A stretch of DNA of 64,000 bases from Vitis vinifera (taxonomy: Eukaryota; Streptophyta; Magnoliopsida; Vitales; Vitaceae). Positions within the stretch are counted from its first letter, which is position 1; each line of letters begins with the position of its first letter. The stretch is from positions 29,778,001 through 29,842,000 of the forward strand of contig NC_081818.1 of assembly GCF_030704535.1 (NCBI RefSeq). The letters are read 5' to 3'. Positions 34,312-47,971 of this stretch are shown here, in pieces. The translations under genes were made by a program, and so were the position numbers. The notes beneath the pieces were generated by a model. It worked only from the letters and a program-made list of their open reading frames with translations, was not told the DNA's origin and ran no database searches.

Positions 34312-37300
34312 AATTTTAATTTAGCATGGAAAGACTCAAACATTTAGTTGAGTTGGGTGAATGATTTTAAGCAATGCTTGGAAATACGGTTAGGTTTTTA
34401 ATTTAGTTAGTTTACTTAGTTTTTAGAGACCACTAAAATTTTAGTGTGGTTGCCCACTTTCTCATGTAAGGTTTGACAAGATGTATGGTTAGACTTTAAG
34501 CTTGACTAGAGGAATTATTTTTCAAGGGCTACTAAAATTTTATTTTAATTGATTAACTTAACTTAATTAGTGAATCTTGTGCTTACTTTGTCACCTAGGG
34601 TATGAAAGAATTTCAAAATATTTAGTTTACTTAATAAATTCAATATGATTGAAGGTTAAGAGTGAATTTTATTTTATTAGCGAGCTTTGGTGTTCATATT
34701 TTGATTGAAGGTTCCAAAAAAAGAATTGCAATTTTAGAAAAAAAGAATTGCAATTTTAGATTATTTCATGGATTTTATTTGAAAAGATTGTTATTTTATA
34801 TCATTGCTATTTTTAATTTATTTAGTAAATTTTTTTACTAACTTTCTCTAATAGGTCTGGAAATGTCGTTAGATTGTTACTTTGTATTTAGTTTGTAAAG
34901 ATTCATTGTTGCATAACGATTTTTTTTATTAATTTTGAAAGTTTTTCTTCTTTAACCTTTTGAAACTTTTCATGTATGATTATTTCATGAGTTATGAATT
35001 ACACAAAGAGTTTTTCAAATGGGAGTTTGATAAGATATTTGGTTTCTTGTATGACTGTGACTTTGGTTTCTCTTGAATTTAATGTAAATCTAACCTAAAA
35101 CTTGAAGACTATTTACTATATCCTTGAACCTTGAAATTAAACATCTTAATAGTAGAGTCATTATCTTTCATAATAAATAATTCATAACTATGGACAAAGA
35201 TGTTTATCTTAAATTCTTTAATTTGACTCGTTCCTTCATGAGTGATCTATAAAAAGCCTCCATATGTTCTTAGTGATTTCACATTGACACTCTATTTTAC
35301 TTATTCTATCTATGACACAATGGAGATAATAAATGACTCATATATTCAATTGATTTTTTTTTTGTTATATAGCCCAATCTATTCTTTGTTTGGCTTACTA
35401 ATAACCACTCTATCCTCTATCTGGTTAGCAAGTGAGAGTCATTTTGAATGACATTCTAAAGATCATAGTCTACGGATTTTTAAAATTATGCATTTCTAAC
35501 TTTCCAATATGAATGACCATTACTAGTAAAGAATGAGAGGTTATGTTGATTGAGAACCCTATCATATGAGATTAGCTTAATGGATTAGTCATTTTGATAA
35601 GGTTTGCAAATAAAGAAAACAAAGGGACAACATCCTAGCAACAAATGTGGTCCAAATGAATACAATTGAAAACTAGGATTAAAATAATGCACTCAAATAT
35701 ATGCAAATGTGGATCAAGGCACTCAAAAGAACAATTGTAATAACTCTTAAACTCAATGAAAAATGAAAATAGGTTGTTCTTTTAGCATTAAATGAAGTTT
35801 AGAGGCCGTATATATGAGTTCAAATCACAAAATAGTCATTAAGTACATTTCAAAGCTCGATTGGTTGACTTGGTGGTCAACTAATTCACTTACTCTTTAT
35901 GATATGAGATATAAAAGGTAATAATTGGGAAAGAAACTGTCTTAACTAGTTGGAGTACCGATCAATTGGTGCCTTACTAATTGAAGTCTTCCTATTAACC
36001 AACGGTCATTGTCAAAAGACATATCAAACCACCATAATTGGTTGACATGAACAATCGACTAATCCCCTTGCCATTTTGAAGGTTTGGAATGTTTTTCAAT
36101 TTTTAGCTCAAATCCAATGGAAAAATCAATTATGGAACTCTAGATCATGTTTGAAAAACCTTTTTAAAGATGTTCTTGATCTATTTGGTAGGTTTTTCTT
36201 CAAAATAATTTTTATTCAATTTATAAAAATATAAAATCAATTTAAGATCATTTGGATGAATTAAGGTGCTTTGAAAAAAAGAAGGTGAAATGCAACATGA
36301 ACCTTGTATACCAATCAACCTTACAAAAAATTGTATTCTAAAAAGACTTTCAACTTGATAGAAAACTCCATAATGAACTTTTCATCTCCTTCAACTCTTG
36401 AGTCTTGACATATTGATATTCTTTAAAAACTAAAACCAAGGAGCTTAAAAGCACATTAGATATATTAACTTCATTTTGTAATCATCGAATTAAAACCAAG
36501 AGGAACTTGGCTAATAGGTGTGAATCAATTACGGTTAGACTTGGGTTAGAAAAATATCAGTCTTCAGATATTAGGGTTGACACTAATTAAGGTGTAAGCA
36601 ACTTGTCAAAATCAAACTCATATATAGTTATTTATTAAATTATTTTATTTAAAATATGAAAACGTAAAATAAAATAAAAAAATTAGTAAAAGAACTCTAA
36701 CCTTTTTCTGTGTTAATTATATTAGACTAATAAGTTCATCGCTTTTCTTTAATTATTAAAGTATTTTTAAATATCAAAACTTGAGTTTAGAGTTCTCATT
36801 TGTATTAAATTGGTAACTAATAATATGCTTTTTGACTTTTAGACATTCGGATTTTAAAATCTTATTTTAGAATATGATTTATATTTATATTTTTAAATAA
36901 GTATTTTATTCGTTAGAAGATTCCATGATAGACCTTTTACTTGGTAACTCGTAAAAACCCGTAGGAATCCGAGTTGCCTATGAACTTGGCGTGGATTGAA
37001 AATTTCTAATACAATCATATTGGATTTAGCAAAGGGCTGACATATTAGTAGGCAACTTTGAAACTAAGTGACAAGTCTAATTATATATCAAAATCAATCA
37101 ACTAGTCCTCGTGGGGTCATTTGATCCTTATAAAATTTCCTAATTAATTTTGAATATGACACCTCCTCTTTCAAATATGTTTACATGTGAAATGTAAAAT
37201 TTTCCTTCTATTTAACATTAGGACTTCATTATCATGTATAATTTTTAATTCAAGAAAAATAAAAATCTCACAGAATTAGCCTTCCATTTTCCCACCAACC

Positions 37301-38898
37301 AAACCAACGGTACAAACCTACAAAAATTTTCTAACATATAACTCAATCTTTTCCTTTTTTTTAACCAATAAAATCCTTCTTCACACAATGAAATAAATTT
37401 CAAAATATTATACTTTCATTACAAAATTTTCACACCTACTCTCCACTCATAACACAAAGAAATTCAATTTTAAAAATATATCAAATATTTTTATCTTGCA
37501 CTTATTTTTTTAAAGTAAGAGATTTATTTCCATGAGATGTCTTTCCCCATCTCAAGTTCAGAACTCTCAGAAAAATCCAGCTCCTATTCTCCCACATAAA
37601 TTAACAAAGGCAAATATATATATATATATATTTTAAGAACATATATCTCTTTAGTTGGGGGAGTTTATTCTTTGTTAGTTTGGGAAACAATCTTATTTTG
37701 AAGGTTTGAAATCTCTTTCTTTCTCTCTCTAAAAAAAGTCAGATGATTTTTTTCAACATTTTATTTTAAAATATTTTGAATGATTTCCCCTTAATATTAG
37801 AATAGAGACAATCTTGAGTCTGACTATATTTGTCATTTATTTCTTCACTTTTGTCTTTTTATTTCTTTTTTATATTCAGCATCTCATTCGGCTACATTTG
37901 TCTCTATTCCTTATTGTCCTTTTAAGCATGACATCAACTTATTACTTGCTTATAAAACTGAAATTTAAATGGTATAAAAAAAGGAAAAATATTGACCCTT
38001 GTGGTTTTTTGTGATGACAAAAGGATGAGAGATGTTAAACATATCAACTTTTTTTCTCTCTAAAACCATTACGGAAAAGGACTTGAAAGGAAATTTTTCA
38101 AATTTGAAAATTAAAGAATTGGAAATAGAAATAAAGGACTGAGGACTCATTGAATTCAATTCAAATAAAGAGTTTAAAATATTATAATTCAAACCATGAT
38201 CTACAACCAAATCTACCTAAGAAATTAGTCATATGAGAATTTAAAAATGAAATCCTTTCATAATATGGATTCTTATTTGTCAATGATATTTCACTATCAG
38301 AACAATTGGTTGATTCCCGTGAAATCATTTCATATAAGTTCATTGATATCTTCTTTTTATAAGATAAATCGACTTTGGGTCTTGAATAATCCGCATCGCT
38401 TCTACTTCTATTGCAATATAGCCGGCTTTTTAATAAACCTGCCTCGTTTTATGTCAAAATGGTATCCTGTGAAATGATTTTAGCGAGGAGTATGGTTATT
38501 TCAACATAAATTCATTGATTTTCTGCACTGAGGAAAAGTTTGAGGATTCAAAACTGAGAAAGACCATATGGGGAGAAACAAAAGTGTATCAAAAACTGAC
38601 ACTGGATTGAAGAATATTCAGCTGATTCCTGTCCAATCGGCTTCTAAGTGACAATCTGATGAAGGACATTTCATGAAGTCCGGGTGATAATACAGAGAGC
38701 ATCCAGAACAGAAAATTAATGTCACAAATCATATCATGTATCGATGTTCAAATAAATATTAGTTCACTGGACATGCATAGAAAATATGCCAAGCTAGAAT
38801 GGCAAAAATTCCTAACAGTATCTCTCAGCACAATATAATAGCTAATAAGAAATTGAGTATGGATGGTAGTGACCAACAATCATCTGTTTCATTATTCC
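34312..38898. other. Intergenic, possible decayed retroelement inside
   Basis: I see no gene. Around 35520-36560 the text has the feel of a decayed LTR or retroelement (repeated 'AATTGGTTGAC', 'CAATCGACTAA' and 'CCAACGGTCATTG' motifs like those of SIRE LTRs), but I find no ends or proteins. The rest is AT-rich spacer. Confidence 0.35.
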
Positions 38899-39294
38899 TC
38901 AGCGGAAAAGCAATTGGATTTTGACAGGATCACAATTATGAGGGACCAAGAGAGGGAAAAAGGAGAGTAACTGAAATACCTTTCTCTTTAACTTCCTGTT
39001 CTGCGCCTTTCTTGCTTTAATATATTCCAAAACAAGAACAGTGGATTCTGGGATGGTGCGGGATGACCATCCTACTTTTAGTTTGGCAAGTGAAGGCCCA
39101 GAAAATCGAAAGCTTAGAAAAAGCAATCTATTAATTATATCTCCAAAGGGTCCACAAGTTGTGATGTAACTAAATGCAAAAGATGAGGATGCAAGAATCA
39201 GGAGCAAGAAAGTAACTGGACCAGATATGGTGTCCCACAAAAAACACAGAAAGGAAATAAACTCAAATATATAACCGCAATTCATGGATGGCAT
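38899..39294 (-). other. Unassigned open frame, possible exon
   Basis: A 131-codon minus frame lies downstream of the L34e-like gene. It has two hydrophobic stretches (residues about 10-50) and a basic stretch with EYIKARKAQNRKLKRK, followed by a possible GTATTT donor. I do not recognise it. No homologous protein or convincing neighbouring exons could be named. It may be part of an unknown gene or a chance frame. Confidence 0.22.
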
Positions 39295-41474
39295 TCAGCC
39301 ACTCATTTTGCAATGATGTGAATGTATGTCACTGATAGAAAATGACTCTCACAGTACTTCAACCTGGGATGATCCAACTACTGTGGTTTTGGGATTTAAA
39401 CCCTCCAGAATTGAGCCTGGTCAGTAGGAGCTCCAGAATAAAGAGAATCAAAGTCAAACTTGGTGTCAATGAGAGGATAAGAATCAAATTCAGAACATAG
39501 CGATGCCTTGATTGAATGAACACGGCACATGCAGGCCCTGTTGAATTCTGTAAGTGACCTCAGCATGGATAAATGAATTTATAATAGATATTGCCCAAAT
39601 GCTTTTCACCTTAAAATGTATTAGACTTTAGAGTATCAGGCTTAGAAATATAAAAGCATAGCCGTAAAATGAAATCCAAGACACTAATTTGGTTTATGGT
39701 TGGTGGGTGGGTGGGAGGAGAAGAGCAAGAATGAGTGTAATGGGGCATAGTTTCAGAAATTCAAGAAAAATGAAATGAAATATCGCCAGAACTACAATCT
39801 CAAAGGGATTCATACAAACTAGAAATTGAGAATCACAAAAAATATGCATGAATTAATTTGGTTGACAGCCAAAGGGACAGGCTTTTACTGGCTCAGCTAA
39901 CCTTCTTTCACTCTTGAAATGAGATCTTCTGTGGAAACTTTAAACCATTAGAAAAAGAAATAATTTCATATTTGCTTCAGTTACAAGCTTAGAGCCACTC
40001 TCAATTTAGAGTATACTTAAGGAAGATTCTTCAAGTGGAATTCTAAATCAAAGGAAAGAGAATTCATCTTGAAGTATTCATAGGAGACTACAGAAACATG
40101 TCAGGTTCTTCTGGACCTGAGAATGAATCATTGCACGTTCACTATGACATAGTGCAAATCAAACTCAAGAAAATAATCGTGCTCATAGCAGCTTGAGGTC
40201 AAGGAGATATCAACTGAACCCTCCAATTTCAGACAATAAATAAATATGCCTTAGGTGAGTATAGGAAAATTCTCTCAAACTTTCAAAGCTATTCTCATTT
40301 AAAGTGGCTTAGCACGCTGTTCTTAATTAGGAACCTTTTTTCTCCTTGCAGGCATCAAGAACACATTAAAAATTTTCCAGCTAAACAAGAAAGAAGGGAA
40401 ATGGTTCCCACCTAACAGATTTAAAAGAAAACATACTACAGATAATTTTCCACAAAAAGAACAGTAGTCCATCATGAAGAGCACAAATTTGATTTGATGC
40501 CTGCAGAAAGAACCAACAACTCAACCATGAGCTGAATTCACTACCCCTACAACCTGCAAATCATATCATGAAGTTTACAGATTTCAATTACCAATGTCTT
40601 AGCATATCAATAGGCTACAGAGCTGCAAGTGCATATGTTCAGTCCATATGCAGAAGTGCAGGTATAGAGAATGTTCTAACATTTCAATTGGCTACAGAGC
40701 TGCAAGCACATAAGCTGCAAACAACTGTGTTTCAACATATCATAGAAGCAATTCAAGAAAAACAGTGTGGCATGGCTTGGCATGCTCTTACCTTCATAAC
40801 TATATAACTCTACCACATCTCAAACAACAAGACTAAATTACTACAAAGAAAGTTCTCCTCACAGCAGAAGAAGTGTGATTGAAAGATCCTCAATGTCACA
40901 GTGGGCGCTTTTTGAGATGACTCAAGCTTTAATGCTCATATGACAAATCTAAAGAATGTTCAAAGCTTCATGATTGAAAGCATAAAAAATGGTTTTAATT
41001 CATGCCAAAAGGGAATTGCACAAAACAAACTATTGGATGGAGGATTACCATGGTTCACTTTTCACCAAATCTGCCTATTTTATACTTCAGAATGGAATAT
41101 ATGAAATTAGAAACAATTTGGAACCCAGGTTGAAGTTCCTAACTTCAACAAAGTTGTTAATCTATAGAGACGCTAGCATCTGCAGAACCGCAAACAGTGA
41201 TATTCGAGAATAATGATATTCAAGAATATAAGAATAAATTTCAGAACCTAAGCAATAATTCATAGGAAGAAATTATTACAAAATAGTAAAGTTGATGAAA
41301 GAAAGGATTCTTATATTCCCTGTATAACCAATGGTGTATAATCCTTACATCTTATTGCCATGAGCTTATTTTAAAGACTATAGTTCCTGAGAAGATCGGC
41401 CATAGAAGGCACTCCTCCCCATTATATTAAGACCTGTGAATATCCCTTCCTATCAATTAACAATCATATCAACC
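39295..41474. other. Intergenic or downstream region, no gene seen
   Basis: This moderately AT-rich DNA lies 3' of the L34e-like gene. I see no supported exon or repeat. Part may be the 3' UTR of that gene. Confidence 0.4.
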
Positions 41475-42170
41475 CTACTTCTTAAACTTTCGAAGCTTCT
41501 TCGGACCCGGGACTTCCATTCTGCCAACTGAACATCCACACCTTGCTCGAAACACTAGAACAGCTCTTCCATTAGGGGGTGCCATTTTCTTGAGCTCAGC
41601 CTCCAACTCTCTATGATGATCGCGAGGCAATTCGAACAAGCCCTTCTTCAGACCATCTTTCACCAAAGAACTTGAATTCTTCACACACTCCTCTGTCTCC
41701 AACTGAATATCGAATTCAGCCGCCTTCCTAAGCCCCCTGCAATTGGGTTTTCCACATTTCCTACTAGTGCATATTAAAATTCCCCACACAGCAATCGCTG
41801 CAAACAAAACGCTAACTCCAAGGGACCCATAAACCATTGGAGCACGAGAGACTTCCTCCTTCGTCAGATATATGATTGCTCCAACAAGCTTAACAAATTC
41901 ATTAGCTACAACCTTCACATAGGGGAATAACAAAAACCCACAAGCACCAACCACCGCAATCAACATCACCAAATCTATCATAGCCGATCGAGATCGACTG
42001 CAATCCGGAATTTTCGCAGAATTAGGAGAATTGGGCGTCTTCCTATTCCTGCATGCATGATTATTCTGCCTCGATTTAGAACAAGCCTCGCCAGAATTCA
42101 AAGAACTTGCCATGATTCCCGATTGGTCAACGGAGTTGCAGACCGAAATTGAACTATGGAAATAGACCAT
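41475..42170 (-). CDS. Two-TM protein of the 'L34e superfamily' (At5g19025-like)
   Basis: Intronless, 231 residues. An in-frame ATG lies upstream at 42284, but MVYFHSSISVCNSVDQ at 42170 matches the N-terminus I know from Arabidopsis At5g19025-type proteins, so 42170 is chosen. The N-terminal half is Ser/Asn-rich. Hydrophobic segments lie at about 65-86 and 113-134, so it is probably a membrane protein. A Cys-rich motif follows (CTSRKCGKPNC, about 134-144). Then comes a very conserved C-terminal part with GLRKAAEFDIQLETEECVK, LPRDHHRELEAELKKMAPPN, GRAVLVFRARCGCSVGR and VPGPKK. Databases often label this family 'ribosomal protein L34e superfamily'. The membrane segments argue against a ribosomal role, and the function is unknown. 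Confidence 0.88.
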   Translation of the reverse strand: MVYFHSSISVCNSVDQSGIMASSLNSGEACSKSRQNNHACRNRKTPNSPNSAKIPDCSRSRSAMIDLVMLIAVVGACGFLLFPYVKVVANEFVKLVGAIIYLTKEEVSRAPMVYGSLGVSVLFAAIAVWGILICTSRKCGKPNCRGLRKAAEFDIQLETEECVKNSSSLVKDGLKKGLFELPRDHHRELEAELKKMAPPNGRAVLVFRARCGCSVGRMEVPGPKKLRKFKK

Positions 42171-44267
42171 TTCAAACAAAACCCACAAATGAAAACCAGT
42201 TTCTGCCGCGAGCCCACCAATCAAACCTCCAAAATGGATCAATTGTGCTAAACCCAGATCGACCCACCTATCAAAGAACCGCAAATTGGAGGGTTTGAGC
42301 GCTGTCGGTGGCAGAAAAGTTCCTCAATTTCAGAACTCAAATCAACCCCGGAATTGAATATAGGATTTAGAAACTGAATTAACCCCAGAAAATATAGGCT
42401 CTCGGGGATCTTCACAATCTAGAAAAAAGTGAATTATGGGGTTAGGCCGGCTTGAATGGTTCCAAGGCAGAGGAAGAAGCAGAGAGGACAAGGAAGAGTC
42501 ATCGAGTTATTACTGCTTTATCACAATCTTCTGTGTGAAGCCAATTCCATCTCATTGCTCTGTTTATAGAGAGGGTCTCACACGGAAATGCAAAATCCCC
42601 CTTGTCTGGGTTGGACTCGTCACTTCGTTTTGGGCCACAATAGACTACAGCATTTTCATTGTGGGCCACTTTCTTGGGCCTGGCCCACCTCAATTTCTTC
42701 ATTTTTATCATCCAAGAAAATATTAAATTTTAAATTAGACATGACTAAAATTCATCAAATTAAGCTTATTTCAAGGTCAAACGGTGATTTAAACATAGAT
42801 TAAAGTTTTCAAAAAACAATAATAATAATAATAATATCATAAAATGAGAAGTTATGGGATCATTGAGCCAAAAATTGCATATATTATTCTTAAACAATAA
42901 TATAAAATATTATTTTATTATTTCGACTTTCAATAAAATAATAAATATAACCTTTGTCTAAAAGAAATTTTTTTTTTTTTTTTTTTTCCTTTCATTTTGA
43001 GCATGAGTTGAAAAAATTGAATGATGAGCCTACCTTTGACATGAATACATGGAATTCATGGGTGTTAGCTGTTAGGGTTGGGATTTTTGTCAAAGAAAGT
43101 GTGGAGCTTTCAAGCTATGGAGACATAAAGAAGATGGCGGCACAGTGTCAACCCACCCTCCCATTAACTATTTTGGGCAATTGCAAAAAGTCCTCAAATG
43201 GGGCTCACAGTGTCATAAGCCCTAGAAATTTAGGTCCATATCCATCAGTTTTTAGGAAGACGGCCATTCACAAGTTAAAATCATGAGTCACAGGAAGGGT
43301 TTGGTGATGAAATTAAAGACATATTGAGCAAATTTTCTTGAGAAAGTTCCAACATTTTCCTAAGGGTTGATTATGATAATGCTTGGCTCAAATAATCTCT
43401 GCTGACTGTCATATCCGGGGCAAGTTAGGAGGAGACAAATATCTAGACTTTTGCATATCGATCTTATGGGTCGAAAACCCATTGAAATAGTCTAATAATT
43501 AAGAAAATATTTAAATAAATTTTGTATCAAATAAGTATTTATCTATTATAAAGTTATATGAAAAATTAACAAGAAGTTAGAATACAAATTCACGTTACAT
43601 TTGTAAATTATATATATATATTTTTTTATTAAAGTAAAAAATACCCATGAACTCTCAAAGTGCCATATTATGTTTGCAAACCCAAAACTAAAATTAGGAG
43701 TTTGTGGAAATGCTTGACTCAGTTGATACACCATTTCCTCCACTAGAGTCATATCTTGACTCGTTCCTCTAAGTGGTTGAACCAACTTTCTTTCTAAGAC
43801 CCAGTTTGAAGCACTAGTTCCATATGGTTTGTGTGATTGGTGTCCTGTATTTCTTTTTTTTCTTTTTTTTCTAATTAAAAGTACTTTCAAGGCCTTGGAG
43901 ATCAAGTATGAGAAGGGAAAATGGTTGACTGAAGTGGAATCATAGGCAAATTGGAAGGGTCTTAATCATAAAAAAATTAAAAAATTTCAGTACTTTTCCA
44001 CTAACTCTCAACTCTTATTTTCTTTTTCTTCTCAATTTTTCCATACCAAGAAAGTATAAGAACCTTAAAACTCTCGAACTTGTAGTTGAATCATAATTTT
44101 CATTGATTTTTCTCATCTTAGCTTCGTCCTTTCCTTACAACCAATGCCATGATGTGGCCCATGTGGGCCAATAGTTTTAAGGCAAAGGAGTTTTGAGATT
44201 AAAAATAATAATAATAAAGAGAAAATAATTTATTAAAAGTTAAAAATATTATTGATGACTCAAATCA

Positions 44268-44312
<45 letters not shown>

Positions 44313-46010
44313 GATTTATTGTTACCTAATATGTTGAATTTTTAAGTCAAATTAATAGCTTAAGAAATTTAATTTGTATTGAAGCTAAGTCAACTGGAGT
44401 TAGGTTCGTCTAACTTTGTTGAAGTTAGACGGACTTCTTCCTCACTTCGTGCCCCTTGAAGAGTTCGTCCAGCTATAATGGAGCCAGATGGACTTCTTTC
44501 CTACACAAAAGGATATCTGAACTGGTGGTCTGGGTACGCCCCTCCGTAGCTTAAGTCAGACAATAGTAGCTCTAATTATTTTAAGGGAGATAGTGAGTAT
44601 ATGTGTGCGCGTACTTTGTTCATACTTTTTGGAGGGTTTATATAGAGCTGATGATATCGTCACTACAGTGTTAACTATGCACTCTAACCTTTTCTGTAAT
44701 GATGATTATCCTTAGGGTGGCTAGGTAATCATCTCAATTAAGGGAGGCTGATAGGTGTCATCTGCTAACGTGCCAAGATCTCAGACCGTACAACTATATT
44801 TTCATTTAGTTTGTTAATGTTTGAGATTATGTGCAGCAATTAATTGACATAGACTTATAAGCTAAATTGAGTCTTGTAGGTTGCTCGGATGTCAGATGTA
44901 GTTGATCACGCATACCAGAAGTCTTAAAGATTTTATTAGACAAATCTTCCCGTCTGAGAGTTCAGGCTCTCGATGTCGTTTGACCCTATAGGAAAAAGGA
45001 ACCCTCTCACTTCTAGTGCCAGACATAACTTATGTTGACCTGGATGGAATGATCCTAATTGAGTTACATACTTGTCTTAGACAGCCAAGGGGTCTTGAAC
45101 TTGAAAGGGACACATGGAGGAACCTCCCACAATTTGGACATTTTACTTTTGATTTGGTATGTTTGGCTTTCAAAATGTGTGAAAAGCTAACCAAAACCAA
45201 ATAGAGGGGGAAGGTTGGCCTGCGAACATCAAATTTGGTTTCACCCATAAGCCCATTTGGCCTTGTCCGTCTTGTTGGGCTTCAACTCCAAACCTTAAGC
45301 CCCATCTAAATTAAAAGCCCATGTAAGCTTCAACCTTCGAGGCTCTAGCCCATTAGAGCACCTCCAAAAGCTAAAAATACCCATATTCTTAAAAGAAAAA
45401 TACCATAATCTTTTAGTATTCTTACATCAATAGGAGTTACCACCATATGATAGTGATATTTCTAATGTCAATTTTTGCATCATTCTTGAAGGTACTATTT
45501 CTAAACAATAATGGTTCATAACTATGCTATAAGAATAGTATTTTATCTAACATCTTGTATTAGAGTGTCGTGCTAAAATTTAATATCGTTATTTTAAATT
45601 TTAAAAAATTTCCTAATTTATTATATTTTAATAATAAAATAAATGAAAGAATTAATATTCAAAATGAATTTTCTCATTTCTTTTCTCTTAATTTTCCTTA
45701 CATTTTTTAGGAATAAATAAATAAATATACTATTTTTTTCCACTTTAACTTTTTCTTATACATATTAATTTTCTTCTCGCATTTTCTCGTTTTCCCTAAA
45801 CCTTAACTCTTGATCTTTCCTCCATACTACTTCCAATCTATGGCTAAAAGTAAAAAAAAAGTCCAACCTCATCCCTTGGCCCACTTCTGCAGGTAGTCAT
45901 AAAAAATTATTATTATTTTTTAAAAATCCTTACAATAAAATATTAATTAGAAAAAAAATCGTGCCCTAAATAATATATTATTTTATTGAAAGGTATTGTC
46001 CACTGCAACT
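42171..46010. other. L34e-like promoter region, then AT-rich intergenic DNA
   Basis: 42171-42540 is probably the promoter and leader of the minus-strand gene. The rest shows no gene. Around 44390-44770 is a moderately GC-richer block with TTTATATAGAGCTGATG near 44637; its style is that of an LTR, but I find no ends. A (TA)n tract interrupts it and is listed separately. Confidence 0.4.
44272..44309. repeat. (TA)n microsatellite
   Basis: An almost pure TA tract of about 38 bases. Confidence 0.95.
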
Positions 46011-46020
46011 AACCTATCCC

Positions 46021-46478
46021 CACGTGTCGGCATGAGACGGTTGCACAGAAAATCCACGCACCTGCTGTCACTGAAAGGAGTACCACTTATTTAAATTAAA
46101 ATTTTAAAAAATAAAAGCCAAATGAAAAGGAAACACGAAGAAAGAAAAAGATATGCTCCAGCTTTTGATCAGAGGGGACACGTGTCAGATAGGCGAAGAA
46201 AACCAGGCAAAAGCAAAGCCACTGGAGGGGAGATTCAGATGCTCCGCACGTGTGAAGGTTGAAAAAGAGGGCGGGAGGGACACGTGTGGGATTTGTATGG
46301 AGAGGATGGCGTAAGGGGGGCTTTTCACTTTACTTTTTGGGGTGGGGGGCGATGGTGGTGGCCCACGTGGAATATGGATCTGACATGGCACAAAGCCTCA
46401 TTAACTGCTTTGCAGTCTGATAAGGGTTTTGGTGGGGCCATGCCCCACGTGTCGTTTCTGTACCAGATGTTGACGTGG
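46021..46478 (+). promoter_or_regulatory. Cluster of six CACGTG boxes upstream of the CDF gene
   Basis: CACGTG occurs at 46021, 46179, 46247, 46281, 46364 and 46446. GACACGTGTC (46177-46186) is a 10-bp palindrome, and TGACGTGG lies at 46471. The block is GC-richer than its surroundings. CACGTG is the G-box bound by bZIP and bHLH (PIF, MYC) proteins, and ACGTGTC is the ABA-responsive core. The cluster lies about 1.5-2 kb upstream of the CDF start codon. Further ACGTGG cores at 47631 and 47773 lie nearer the gene. Confidence 0.6.
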
Positions 46479-46599
46479 ACTTCCATGGCCTCAATTGACT
46501 TGCTCCCCCACCGCCACCCCACCCTTCTCTCTCTTGTTTGTGTTTTCTTTTTTCTTTTTTCGGCCCAAAAACTCCCTAAAAATGGATATAGATGTTTAA

Positions 46600-47950
46600 T
46601 TTTTTATTGAACGAAAAGGTCGCTTAGATCGCCTTTAACATGTAAATTTATAATATAAAGAACCTGTTTGGAATCATTTGACTTTCAATTTTTTAAAATA
46701 AATTATCATTAAAAAAAACTAATTTTATCTTGAAATAATTGAAAATTTATTGTGATAACATCTTTTTTAAAACATATTTTAAGTGTTTTTCATTGTTTTA
46801 AGTAACAACTGAAATATGAAAAATGCTTTAAAATTTTTTATATTATACATAAATATATTGTATTTTCAAAATTTTATTTATAAGAATAATTGAGAATTGT
46901 TTTTAAATTATTATTAAAAACTTATTGAAAATTAGTATTATGCAAAAGCAAGTAAATAATAAAACAATACTTTTTTTTTTAATTTCTTGAATAATAATAA
47001 TAATAATAATTGAATACACTTTGGTGTGGAATTGTAAGCCTCTTTACATCTCATGTGGAAGATAACATTAAAATATCAATTTTTGGATATTGAAGTATTA
47101 TCTCATCTTATTGACTTGTTTGATAAGAAAGTATTGGTTTCATTTTTCTTTGCCCTCTCCAACATAATCTTTATTGCACATCACTTTCCCAGCTACACAT
47201 TCCACATCTTCCCTTTAACCCCTTTTCAAATCAAATCCCTAAAAAGAGTTTTTAGCTCACTTTTGTGTTTTAACTTTAGATAAAGCAAAAATTAAAGTCA
47301 AAATAATCTATTTTAATTTTTTGGAAAGCCAGCGTGTCAAGTAAAATTTGTCCGATTTTTAAGAGTTGTTGATGTGTACAAATGAAATATGAAATATAAA
47401 ATAAAAGCAAAAAAAAAATTAAAGAGAGCTACGCAATCGATTATAATTAAACATTTTTTTTAAAAAAAAGCTTTTGATTTTATAAAAACATCATCAATTC
47501 CCATCCACAAATTAAATAGATAAAAGAAAAAAAAGCGAAAGTACAAAAAGGAAAAGGTGATTAGAAAAAGGTGAGGCGAGTAATTGAGGCTGTGTGGTGG
47601 GTTGGGGGGAGGCGAGGAATTGAAAGTGCTGACGTGGACGTGAGACGGGTGGATACAGGATACATCCAATTGGTGTGAGAATATCAAAAGAGAAAGAATA
47701 GAAAAGAAAGAAGAAGAAAAGAGAAGATCTCAAGGCCACATAGAATTTGTGGCTGAGAATCGATTTGGGCAATGACGTGGCACCCCCACCTGGTTAAACG
47801 GAGGGAAAGCAAAAAAAAAAAGGAAAAAAACTTCGAATTGACGACGAAGAAGACGAACTCTCTCTCTTCTCTCCCAAACCACGAGGACACGAAGACACTC
47901 CTCTTTGGACAGACCCACACCCTTGTCAGATCTCTTTCTTTATATTTCTT
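46600..47950. other. CDF upstream region, no gene seen
   Basis: AT-rich DNA is followed by a pyrimidine-rich leader (TCTCTCTTCTCTC near 47860 and 47950) just before the CDF start. The chance frames here are shadows. Confidence 0.4.
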
Positions 47951-47971
47951 TTCTCTCTCTGAGGGGAGAAA

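Noticed and set aside
42436-42726. 96-codon plus frame beside the L34e-like gene
   Set aside because: It overlaps the probable promoter of the minus-strand gene and has no recognisable domain.
44390-45350. LTR-like block with TATATAGAGCTG
   Set aside because: Style suggests an LTR, but I found no TG...CA ends, target duplication or primer site.
46284-46610. 108-codon plus frame over the G-box cluster
   Set aside because: Composition follows the GC-rich regulatory block; no domain and no sensible context.
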